10,065 nucleotides of DNA from Microgenomates group bacterium (GTDB lineage: Bacteria; Patescibacteriota; Microgenomatia; UBA1406; GWC2-37-13): NCBI GenBank assembly GCA_028276105.1, contig JAPYWZ010000012.1, positions 1-10,065 of the forward strand, given 5' to 3'. Within the stretch, counting starts at the first letter, position 1; every line of letters begins with the position of its first letter. This document shows, piece after piece, positions 1-5,911 of this stretch. The position numbers were made by a program, and so were the translations under genes. Below the pieces are notes generated by a model. The model saw only the letters and a list, made by a program, of their open reading frames with translations, was not told the DNA's origin and did no database searches.

Positions 1-2
1 TT

Positions 3-320
3 TTTTCTTTACCTGTTTCCGAAAAAATATCTTTATTAAAATTCTTAAATGATAATAAATATCATTGGGAAAGCAACTTAGATAAAAATTATTTTTTAAA
101 ACTTTTTATAAAAATTAAAGATCTAAATAATCCAGAAATAGTGCCCATTTTAGTTGACTTAAATTCAGGTTTTTTTTCTTCCGGTTATGTTAATATATAT
201 AATAATCAAAATGTTTACGGTATTTTCCCTAAAAAAGGAGTAGACAGATATGATTCAATTAGATTTTATATTCAGTCGCAAATCAAAAATAAAAGTCTTA
301 AAAATGAGAAATTTTTATAG
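3..320 (+). CDS. C-terminal part of an unrecognised protein (5' end outside the window)
   Basis: An open frame runs from the window edge to a TAG at 318-320, about 105 codons with no stop. That is unlikely by chance in DNA this rich in A and T. No credible start lies inside, so the gene begins upstream of the window. The visible part is rich in Lys, Asn, Phe and Ile. Its middle (about residues 40-75) alternates hydrophobic and polar residues, with stretches such as IVPILVDLNSG and NVYGIFPKKG that suggest beta strands. I see no membrane segment and no motif that I recognise. The MurE-like gene downstream starts inside its 3' end, so the two are probably cotranscribed. A role in cell-wall metabolism would be a guess from the neighbour only. 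Confidence 0.6.
   Translation, partial: FSLPVSEKISLLKFLNDNKYHWESNLDKNYFLKLFIKIKDLNNPEIVPILVDLNSGFFSSGYVNIYNNQNVYGIFPKKGVDRYDSIRFYIQSQIKNKSLKNEKFL
235..240 (+). promoter_or_regulatory. Shine-Dalgarno-like AAGGAG inside the upstream gene
   Basis: AAGGAG lies 9 nt before an ATG at 250 that is in frame with the MurE-like ligase. It is the only good Shine-Dalgarno match in front of any start in this window. Using it would add 18 residues and make a 71-nt overlap with the upstream gene. It also encodes Lys-Lys-Gly-Val in that gene, so the match may be chance. Confidence 0.3.
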
Positions 321-1668
321 TGTTTTTAAAAAAAGATTTAAAAAATTTATACCTAGTTTTTTAGTGTCTTTTTATCATTATCTTTTAGGTTTTTTTTCTG
401 CTGTTTTTTATAAATTTCCGTCTAAGAAGATAGTTGTTATTGGTGTAACTGGAACAAAAGGAAAGAGTACTGTTTGTTATCTGATATATTCTTTTTTGAA
501 AGAACAGGGTATAAAAGCTGCTATGTCTTCTTCTGATCTATTTTTAATAGGAGAGAAAAAAATAGAAAATAAATCACGTTTGACGATGCCGGGGCGTGGT
601 TTTTTGCAGAAATTTCTGAATCAAGCAGTAGATGAAAAATGCGAGGTTGCTGTAATAGAAGTAACTTCTGAGGGTTTAATCCAACATCGCCATTGTTTTA
701 TTGATTTTGATGTAGCTGTTTTTTTAAATTTACATCCTGAGCATATCGAGCATCATGGTTCTTATGAAAATTATAAAAAGGCTAAGGGAAAGCTTTTTTA
801 TGCTCTATCAAAAAGTAAGGTAAGAAAAAATTTAAGAGGTCAAAGAGTAAAAAAAACAATTATAGTAAATGCCGATGATTTTGAAAGTGATTACTTTTTA
901 TCATTTAGAGCAGAACAAAAAATTTCTTTTAGTTTAGAATCTGTTTTAGGAGAGGTAAGATTTGTTATTAAACCAAGTCTTTATAAAATTACAAGCAAAG
1001 GGTTGGATTTTGTTTTAGATAATAAAAAGTTTCACTCTCCTGTTCAATCAAAGACTTTTTTGTATAATCTTTTAGCAGCCTTTGCAGTAATGAAATCTTT
1101 GAATTTACCTGTTAATAATCTTGATAACTTTGTGGAAAATTTTAAAGGTTTGCCAGGCAGGATGGATGTTATATCAGCAAAAGGCTTTAAGGTAATTATT
1201 GATTATGCTCATACCCCTGTTTCTATAGAGGAGCTTTACAAAACAATAGGTACAATTTTTAAGCCCAAAAGAATGTTGTGTCTTATTGGTTCAGCAGGCG
1301 GCTTAAGAGATAAATGGAAAAGGCCAGTTATTGGGGAGATAGCGGCAAAATATTGCAATTATATTGTTATCACAGACGAAGATCCTTTTTATGAAGATCC
1401 TAATGAAATTTTGAGATCAATAGAAATGGGTGTAAAAAGATATTTATCTGAGTTTGAAATAGAAAAACCTGTTGAAATCATACCTGACAGAAGGGAAGCA
1501 ATTTTTAGGTTAATAGAAAATGCTCAAAAAGGTGATGTTGTTGTTTCAATTGGTAAAGGAGCAGAGCCCTCTATTGTCTATGAGGATAAAGTTTTGCCTT
1601 GGGATGAAAAAGCGGTTTTTTTAGAAGCTTTAAAAAACTATTCTAAAATCTCAACCAAAACATCATAG
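304..1668 (+). CDS. MurE-like Mur ligase family protein (UDP-N-acetylmuramyl peptide synthetase-like)
   Basis: Cytoplasmic ATP-dependent amide ligase of the Mur family, probably adding an amino acid to a peptidoglycan precursor. Seen here (numbering from 304): a P-loop GTKGKST at 50-56; HPEHIEHHG at 144-152, matching the MurE motif usually written as DHLDYHG; AKGKLF at 160-165, where Lys161 would be the carbamylated lysine; PGRMD at 284-288; DYAHTP at 300-305; and a C-terminal domain with GEIAAKYCNYIVITDEDP. At the site of the third-residue recognition motif (DNPR in diaminopimelate-adding MurE), residues 358-361 read DEDP, so the amino acid added is uncertain. The usual N-terminal UDP-binding domain is missing. 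Before the P-loop lie only about 49 residues, basic and then hydrophobic (about 16-36), perhaps membrane-associated. I prefer the start at 304 (17-nt overlap with the gene before). A start at 250 has a better Shine-Dalgarno. The 3' end overlaps the convergent gene by 31 nt. Confidence 0.85.
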   Translation: MRNFYSVFKKRFKKFIPSFLVSFYHYLLGFFSAVFYKFPSKKIVVIGVTGTKGKSTVCYLIYSFLKEQGIKAAMSSSDLFLIGEKKIENKSRLTMPGRGFLQKFLNQAVDEKCEVAVIEVTSEGLIQHRHCFIDFDVAVFLNLHPEHIEHHGSYENYKKAKGKLFYALSKSKVRKNLRGQRVKKTIIVNADDFESDYFLSFRAEQKISFSLESVLGEVRFVIKPSLYKITSKGLDFVLDNKKFHSPVQSKTFLYNLLAAFAVMKSLNLPVNNLDNFVENFKGLPGRMDVISAKGFKVIIDYAHTPVSIEELYKTIGTIFKPKRMLCLIGSAGGLRDKWKRPVIGEIAAKYCNYIVITDEDPFYEDPNEILRSIEMGVKRYLSEFEIEKPVEIIPDRREAIFRLIENAQKGDVVVSIGKGAEPSIVYEDKVLPWDEKAVFLEALKNYSKISTKTS

Positions 1669-2078
1669 TGAATACCAAAATCCAGTGCCTCTTCTTTTGA
1701 ATTAAACCAAATGTCAAGGTTCTCTTTATATCTTGGGTTCATTTTATCTTCTATAATAAAAATTTTGTCTCCAAAAAGAGAAGGTATTCTTATTTTTGTG
1801 CCAAAAGGTAAAATATTTGAAGCTGCTATACCTTCTCTTGTATAGGTATTGTATGCAGTAATTAAAGGAGTTTCGTCTGTTTCATCTTCAGAAGAAGAAT
1901 ATCCTGTTATTGTCATTATCATTGTTTTTTTTATTATTTTTGGTTTTAGAAATTGATCTTTGCTGTATTGTATTTTTTCAAGATTGGTTGTAAGGGTTTC
2001 TGCGGGAGAAAAAGCATAGGCTGATACAAAGAGAAAGGCTGTTAAAATAACAACAATTTTCGATATCGAACTATCCAT
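1638..2078 (-). CDS. Secreted or membrane-anchored 3D-domain protein
   Basis: A 146-residue protein of the 3D (Asp-Asp-Asp) domain family, double-psi beta-barrel proteins related to RlpA and MltA and linked to cell-wall binding or remodelling. A hydrophobic N-terminal segment (about residues 5-23, after MDSSISK) looks like a signal peptide or anchor. A linker of about 25 residues follows, and the 3D domain fills residues 52-146. The three signature aspartates are visible: Asp68 in ETDET, Asp111 in EDKMNPR and Asp122 in LDIWF. The LPFGTKIRIP stretch at 90-99 is also typical. It acts outside the membrane. The gene converges on the MurE-like ligase gene and shares 31 nt with its 3' end, so there is no room for a terminator between them. 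There is no Shine-Dalgarno before the ATG. A likely promoter lies at 2174-2179, giving a leader of about 90 nt. Confidence 0.85.
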   Translation of the reverse strand: MDSSISKIVVILTAFLFVSAYAFSPAETLTTNLEKIQYSKDQFLKPKIIKKTMIMTITGYSSSEDETDETPLITAYNTYTREGIAASNILPFGTKIRIPSLFGDKIFIIEDKMNPRYKENLDIWFNSKEEALDFGIHYDVLVEILE

Positions 2079-2147
2079 TGTTTGGATTTTGTAAATTTTT
2101 TAATTCTTCTGACCTTGTAAAATATTTTAATTTTTAGGCATTTTAAA

Positions 2148-2166
2148 AACCTCCAAATTGGAGGTT
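2148..2166 (-). other. Hairpin at the 5' end of the 3D-gene leader (terminator- or attenuator-like)
   Basis: AACCTCC and GGAGGTT arms (2148-2154 and 2160-2166), extendable to 9 bp around a single central base. On the minus strand the hairpin is followed by five T, as in an intrinsic terminator. The predicted minus-strand start (about 2167) lies just before it, so the 3D-gene transcript would begin with this hairpin. It could stop antisense transcription coming through tRNA-Ser, attenuate or protect the leader, or act as an operator. On the plus strand the T-run is absent. Confidence 0.4.
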
Positions 2167-2179
2167 ATAATTAATTATA
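2166..2179. promoter_or_regulatory. Symmetric divergent -10 element (tRNA-Ser to the right, 3D gene to the left)
   Basis: TATAATTAATTATA is a perfect 14-bp palindrome. It gives TATAAT on the plus strand (2166-2171) and on the minus strand (2179-2174). The minus copy is preceded by TGC, which makes a perfect extended -10 (TGnTATAAT). Starts would fall near 2178 (plus, 37 nt before tRNA-Ser) and near 2167 (minus). No good -35 is visible for the plus direction. Confidence 0.55.
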
Positions 2180-2214
2180 GCATATTTTTTTTATAAAATG
2201 AAATTTACTAATAA

Positions 2215-2301
2215 GGTGGGGTGGCAGAACTGGGATTGCGCCGGTCTCGAGAACCGGTGGCCTTTACGGCCTTGTGGGTTCGAATCCCACCCCCACCGCC
2301 A
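2215..2301 (+). tRNA. tRNA-Ser(CGA)
   Basis: Full cloverleaf with the long variable arm of a class II tRNA. Acceptor stem GGTGGGG (2215-2221) pairs with CCCCACC (2291-2297). The D arm is 2224-2239. The anticodon stem CCGGT/ACCGG encloses loop CTCGAGA with anticodon CGA at 2248-2250, which reads UCG. The variable arm GGCC-TTTAC-GGCC is at 2259-2271. The T arm is GTGGG-TTCGAAT-CCCAC at 2274-2290. The discriminator is G2298 and the 3' CCA is encoded (2299-2301). The gene stands alone. Open frames crossing it on either strand are artefacts of its GC-rich sequence. Confidence 0.97.
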
Positions 2302-2330
2302 ATTTACGATTTTGGAGTTTTGAGAAGGTA

Positions 2331-2363
2331 TTGCCTCGCCCTCGCTTCGCTCGGGCTCGGCAA
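2331..2363 (-). repeat. GC-rich hairpin repeat with tandem G-A mismatches, just 3' of tRNA-Ser
   Basis: A 33-nt interrupted inverted repeat. Read on the minus strand: stem TTGCC/GGCAA, then a GA/GA internal loop, stem GCCC/GGGC, a second GA/GA internal loop, a GC/GC step, and a GAA loop. The tip is GCGAAGC, a sequence known as an exceptionally stable DNA mini-hairpin. On the plus strand the internal loops would be TC/TC, so the minus strand is the one likely to fold. No T-run follows on either strand, so it is not an intrinsic terminator. Its GC content stands far above its surroundings, which suggests a dispersed repeat. Only one copy lies in this window. Confidence 0.6.
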
Positions 2364-2655
2364 AAACAATGATTTTATACGGATTTTTGAAATCAAAAAA
2401 CAATTTTCATTCTAGAACTTGAAAGCTAGAGCTAATTAAATAGTTATGTTTTTACTTTGTAATCTGAAATTAACAGTATTTATAATCTTTGTGATTTTTC
2501 TTTAAAATTTGGAATATTTACGAATGTTTTAGTAAGAGTTACACTTTTAGTAGATGTTAAGGCTAAAATAAAGACATATAGGCAACATGGAAAAATCCAT
2601 ACATTTTTTATGATTTGATAACTTGCTTTTTAAAAATAAGCAGAGAAATGTTTTT

Positions 2656-2683
2656 TTGGTAAAATTTCTACTTTTGTTATAAT
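2656..2683 (+). promoter_or_regulatory. Promoter for trpS
   Basis: -35-like TTGGTA at 2656-2661 (four of six matches), a 16-bp spacer, then TGT-TATAAT with the -10 hexamer at 2678-2683 and the TG of an extended -10 at 2675-2676. A start near 2690 would give a leader of about 58 nt. An AT-rich inverted repeat (2679-2696) overlaps the -10. A second -10-like TATAAA at 2734-2739 lies only 8 nt from the ATG and could give a leaderless message. Confidence 0.55.
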
Positions 2684-2747
2684 AAAAATTTATTATTAAG
2701 AAATTAATATAAATTTTATCAATAAAAAATTTTTATAAATAAAAAGC

Positions 2748-3749
2748 ATGAAAAAATCCCCTAATTATAAAGTTGAAGTCTTAACTGGTATTAGACCCAC
2801 AGCTGATTTGACAATTGCTAATTATTTAGGCGCCATCGCGCCTATTGTTGAGCTTCAAAAAAAAATGTCCACAATTGTTTTTGTGGCAGATCTCCATGCT
2901 ATTACAGATAAAGAACCAAAAAATATTAAAGAGAATATTTACAAAGTTGTGGCAGACTATATTGCTCTAGGAATAGATCCTAAAAAAACTAAAATCTATT
3001 TGCAATCTGATATAGGATCCGAAATTTTAACATTAACTGCTTTTTTTTCAAGACTTGTTTCAGTTGCTGAGCTTTTAAGAGTGCCAACCTTAAAAGATAA
3101 AATAAAAAAGAACAAAGAACCAGAAACTGCTTCTGCTTTACTTCTTCTTTATCCTGTTATGATGGCAGCTGATATTTTGATAAATAAGGCTAAATATGTG
3201 CCAGTAGGCGAAGATCAACTCCCTCACATAGAAATGACAAGATTAATTGCTCGTAGATTTAATAAAAAATATAAAGAAGTTTTTCCAATCCCTCAAGTTT
3301 TGCAAGTAGAATCTGTGCGTATTTTATCTTTAAAAGGAGAAGGTAAAATGAGTAAAACTAATCCTTCTGGTGCTATTTTTTTAACAGATGATAAAAAGAC
3401 TGTTGTTAATAAAATTAAATCAGCCGAGACTGCTTTTGAAGGTTTGGTGAATGAAAAATTGAAAAGTTTGATTCTGATTGGCAAAGGGCTTGCAAAAACC
3501 AAATCAGATCAAGAAGAGATAGATTTTATTATCGAGGAGCACAAAAAAGGCAAAAGAGTTATGAAAGAGTTTAAAGAAATTTTAATTAAAATTGTACAAA
3601 ACTTTTTAGATGAATTTCAGTCCAGAAGACGAGAGATTATAAAAGATCCTTATTATATATCCTCAGTTTTAAATGAAGGAACTAAAATTGCAAAAAGAAA
3701 CTCTTCTGACACACTAGATGAGGTTTTAAAAGCTATGAAATTTAGTTAA
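2748..3749 (+). CDS. trpS: Tryptophanyl-tRNA synthetase
   Basis: Class Ic synthetase that charges tRNA-Trp in the cytoplasm. At 333 residues it has the normal bacterial length. The Rossmann fold opens with TGIRPTADLTIANYLGA (13-29). The HIGH-equivalent, usually TxGNY, reads TIANY at 22-26, with Ala in place of Gly. FVADLHAIT follows, and then VMMAADIL with PVGEDQ at 152-157, as in TrpRS homologues. The second signature is KMSKT at 200-204, followed by NPSGAIFLTDD. The C-terminal part is helical and ends with the usual pattern of spaced Lys and Leu. There is no Shine-Dalgarno before the ATG, although the start is well supported by the alignment of the N-terminus. It leads a series with valS 65 nt downstream. 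The organism therefore appears to charge tRNA-Trp with a standard bacterial-type enzyme. Confidence 0.93.
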   Translation: MKKSPNYKVEVLTGIRPTADLTIANYLGAIAPIVELQKKMSTIVFVADLHAITDKEPKNIKENIYKVVADYIALGIDPKKTKIYLQSDIGSEILTLTAFFSRLVSVAELLRVPTLKDKIKKNKEPETASALLLLYPVMMAADILINKAKYVPVGEDQLPHIEMTRLIARRFNKKYKEVFPIPQVLQVESVRILSLKGEGKMSKTNPSGAIFLTDDKKTVVNKIKSAETAFEGLVNEKLKSLILIGKGLAKTKSDQEEIDFIIEEHKKGKRVMKEFKEILIKIVQNFLDEFQSRRREIIKDPYYISSVLNEGTKIAKRNSSDTLDEVLKAMKFS

Positions 3750-3796
3750 AATCTAATGTGTTTTTATGTTAAGTAGAATTTCTGAGAAAAAATTTA

Positions 3797-3805
3797 TGTT
3801 AAAAT
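3797..3805 (+). promoter_or_regulatory. Extended -10 directly in front of valS
   Basis: TGT-TAAAAT: TG at 3797-3798 and hexamer at 3800-3805, 9 nt before the valS ATG at 3815. A start here would give a message with almost no leader, and valS has no Shine-Dalgarno. The 10-mer TTTATGTTAA occurs twice, exactly 30 bp apart (3763-3772 and 3793-3802), and the second copy overlaps this element. Internal promoter, or cotranscription from trpS: both are possible. Confidence 0.4.
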
Positions 3806-3814
3806 TATTGTAAA

Positions 3815-5911
3815 ATGTTTAAAAGGCTTATTAAAGAGAAAACAAGATACAATCCTTTAGAATATGAAAATAAAATCTATAATTTTTGGATACCTTACTT
3901 TAAATACAAAAAAAGATCTGGTAAAAATTTTACTATTTTAATAGCTCCTCCTAATATTACTGGAAGTTTGCATATGGGTCATGCTTTGGAAAACATCATT
4001 TTAGATTTTTTAGCTCGCTATAAGAGTCTTTTAGGCTATGATGTTGTTTGGTTTCCGGGTATTGATCATGCAGGTATAGCTACACAAAATGTTGTTGAAA
4101 AAGAGTTAAAAAAACAAGGAACTAATAGGTTTGAGTTAGGTAGAGAGAAATTTATAGAAAAAATTTGGCAGTGGAAAGAAAAAAATGAAAATATAATTTT
4201 GGATCAGTTTAAAAAATTAGGACTTTATCTTGATTGGTCAAGAAAGAGATTTACTATGGACAAAAAATATGTTGAATGGGTTGAGAAAGCTTTTATTGTT
4301 TATCATAAAAAAGGCTTGGTTTATAGGGATTTAAGGCCAGTTAATTTTTGCCCAAAATGTAAAACTTCCCTTTCTGATCTGGAGCTTGAGTATAAACAAA
4401 CAGAAGGTTTTTTATATTACATAAAATATCCTTTAAAATCAAACGGATTTTTAACTATTGCAACTACTAGACCAGAAACTATTTTAGGTGATGTGGCTTT
4501 AGCTATTAATCCAAAAGATTATAAAAACTTTGATTTAATAGGCAAAACAGCTCTTCTCCCTATTTTAAACAGAGAATTACCTATAATAGTTGATGCTAGG
4601 GTTGATCCAGATTTTGGAACAGGAATTTTAAAAATAACACCTGCACATTCTCTAGTTGATTATGAAATATCTCAAAGGCATCACTTACCTATGATTTCAG
4701 TTATAAACGAAGAAGGTTTTATGAATAAAGAAGCTAGAGAATTCGAAGGTCTAAGTTATTTACAAGCCAGAGAAGAGATATTAAAAAGACTTAAAGAATT
4801 GGATTTAATAGAGAAAATAGAGCCTTTAATCCATCAAGTACCTATTTGTGATAGATGTAAAACAGAAATTCAAGTTATACCCTCAAAAGAGTGGTTTTTA
4901 AAAATGGATTATTTATCTAATCTAGCTTATAAAGCAATAAGCAGTAAAGAGGTGGAAATATTTCCTCCTCGTTTTAAAAAACCTTATTTTGGGTGGTTAA
5001 AGAATATAAGAGATTGGTGTATTTCAAGAAAAATTTGGTGGGGTCAAACTATGCCGGTTTGGTATTGTAAAAATTGTTCTGATGTTTACGAAATTTCTCG
5101 TAAAAAACCTTCTAAAATATGTAAAAATTGTAAGAAGAAAATTTGGATTAAAACAGACGAGGTTTTTGATACATGGTTTTCTTCTGCTTTATGGCCTTTT
5201 GCTATACTGTATTCTCATAAAGAAAAGAAATTTTATCCAGCTGATATTGTGGCTTCAGCTAGAGAGATTTTGCAGCTGTGGATAGCTAGAATGATTTTTT
5301 CGGGAAAATTTTTTACTAAAAAATACCCATTTAAAAAAGTTTTTATTCACCCAACTGTTTTAACTAAAGAAGGTAAAAGAATGTCTAAAAGTTTGGGAAT
5401 CGGAGTAGATCCTTTAGATTTGATATCTAAATACGGTTCTGATTCTTTAAGATTTGGTATTTTATGGCAGATGTCTGCTAGACAAGATTTAAAGTTTGAT
5501 GAGTCCCCTGTTTATCAGGGTCAGAAGTTTTTAAATAAAATATGGAATGCTTATAGGTTTTATTTCTTAAATTTAAATAATTTTAAGAAAAAGAACAAAT
5601 CAGACAAATTAAGTAGTTTTGATAAAAGAATTCTGAAATCTTTAAGAACTACTAAAAAATTTGTAGCAAAAAAAGCAGAATCATTTGAATTTGGGTTATC
5701 TTTAAAAAAAGTTTATAAGTTTTTTTGGAATGAACTTTGTGATATTTATTTGGAGTCTTGGAAAAAAAGTTCAAAAAACAATTTTAAGGTTTTTGAGAGA
5801 GTCATGTTTGAAACGCTTGTACTTTTGCATCCATTTGTACCACACATAACTCAATTAATTTATTTTTCTTTTGGCCGCAAAAAACCAATATTTTTTGAAA
5901 AGTGGGATTAG
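3815..5911 (+). CDS. valS: Valyl-tRNA synthetase, short form without the usual C-terminal arm
   Basis: Class Ia synthetase that charges tRNA-Val and edits mischarged Thr. Seen: APPNITGSLHMGHAL with HMGH at 53-56; WFPGIDHAGIATQ; editing domain TTRPET at 217-222 and ITPAH at 274-278; zinc-type Cys pairs at 179/182, 345/348, 418/421 and 436/439; DTWFSSALWPFA; RMSKS at 522-526 with GVDPLDLISKYG after it; and an anticodon-binding helical domain ending in LLHPFVPHITQLIYF. It stops at residue 698, right after that domain. Typical bacterial ValRS has about 860-950 residues and ends in a coiled-coil arm, which is absent. The editing motif usually written AHDPND reads AHSLVD (277-282), and the first residue of KMSKS is Arg. 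No frameshift is needed: the next gene starts inside the last codons with different content, so the short end looks genuine. Confidence 0.93.
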   Translation: MFKRLIKEKTRYNPLEYENKIYNFWIPYFKYKKRSGKNFTILIAPPNITGSLHMGHALENIILDFLARYKSLLGYDVVWFPGIDHAGIATQNVVEKELKKQGTNRFELGREKFIEKIWQWKEKNENIILDQFKKLGLYLDWSRKRFTMDKKYVEWVEKAFIVYHKKGLVYRDLRPVNFCPKCKTSLSDLELEYKQTEGFLYYIKYPLKSNGFLTIATTRPETILGDVALAINPKDYKNFDLIGKTALLPILNRELPIIVDARVDPDFGTGILKITPAHSLVDYEISQRHHLPMISVINEEGFMNKEAREFEGLSYLQAREEILKRLKELDLIEKIEPLIHQVPICDRCKTEIQVIPSKEWFLKMDYLSNLAYKAISSKEVEIFPPRFKKPYFGWLKNIRDWCISRKIWWGQTMPVWYCKNCSDVYEISRKKPSKICKNCKKKIWIKTDEVFDTWFSSALWPFAILYSHKEKKFYPADIVASAREILQLWIARMIFSGKFFTKKYPFKKVFIHPTVLTKEGKRMSKSLGIGVDPLDLISKYGSDSLRFGILWQMSARQDLKFDESPVYQGQKFLNKIWNAYRFYFLNLNNFKKKNKSDKLSSFDKRILKSLRTTKKFVAKKAESFEFGLSLKKVYKFFWNELCDIYLESWKKSSKNNFKVFERVMFETLVLLHPFVPHITQLIYFSFGRKKPIFFEKWD

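Larger units (their letters stand above)
2302..2747. other. Intergenic region between tRNA-Ser and trpS
   Basis: About 446 bases without a supportable gene. Contents: the hairpin repeat at 2331-2363; a weak 5-bp hairpin (ATGGA/TCCAT, 2587-2600) followed by ACA and six T, which could be a feeble plus-strand terminator for tRNA-Ser readthrough; and the trpS promoter at 2656-2683 with very AT-rich leader sequence. A 19-codon hydrophobic open frame at 2446-2505 has no ribosome binding site and is not called. I found no tRNA and no T-box signature ahead of trpS. Confidence 0.6.

Noticed and set aside
2215..2363. tRNA-Ser as an integration site with an element beside it
   Set aside because: No integrase gene and no duplicated tRNA 3' end are visible in the window.
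2191..2403. Open frame on the minus strand across tRNA-Ser, and a plus-strand one at 2221-2415
   Set aside because: Both are translations of the tRNA and the GC-rich hairpin, which happen to lack stops. Neither resembles a protein family.
2446..2505. A 19-codon hydrophobic open frame between tRNA-Ser and trpS
   Set aside because: AT-rich DNA easily gives short Phe/Ile/Leu-rich frames. There is no ribosome binding site and no other support.
2404..2747. T-box riboswitch or tryptophan leader ahead of trpS
   Set aside because: I see no T-box sequence (TGGNACC-like), no run of Trp codons, and no strong terminator with an antiterminator partner.
3293..3502. Minus-strand open frame inside trpS
   Set aside because: It lies wholly inside a well-supported gene and shows no motif or start signal.
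5082..5285. Alternate-frame plus-strand open frame inside valS
   Set aside because: valS is intact across this region with recognisable synthetase motifs; the other frame is a shadow.
5880..5911. A frameshift cutting off the valS C-terminal arm
   Set aside because: The following sequence in the other frame is a complete PrsW-like membrane protein, not the missing arm.
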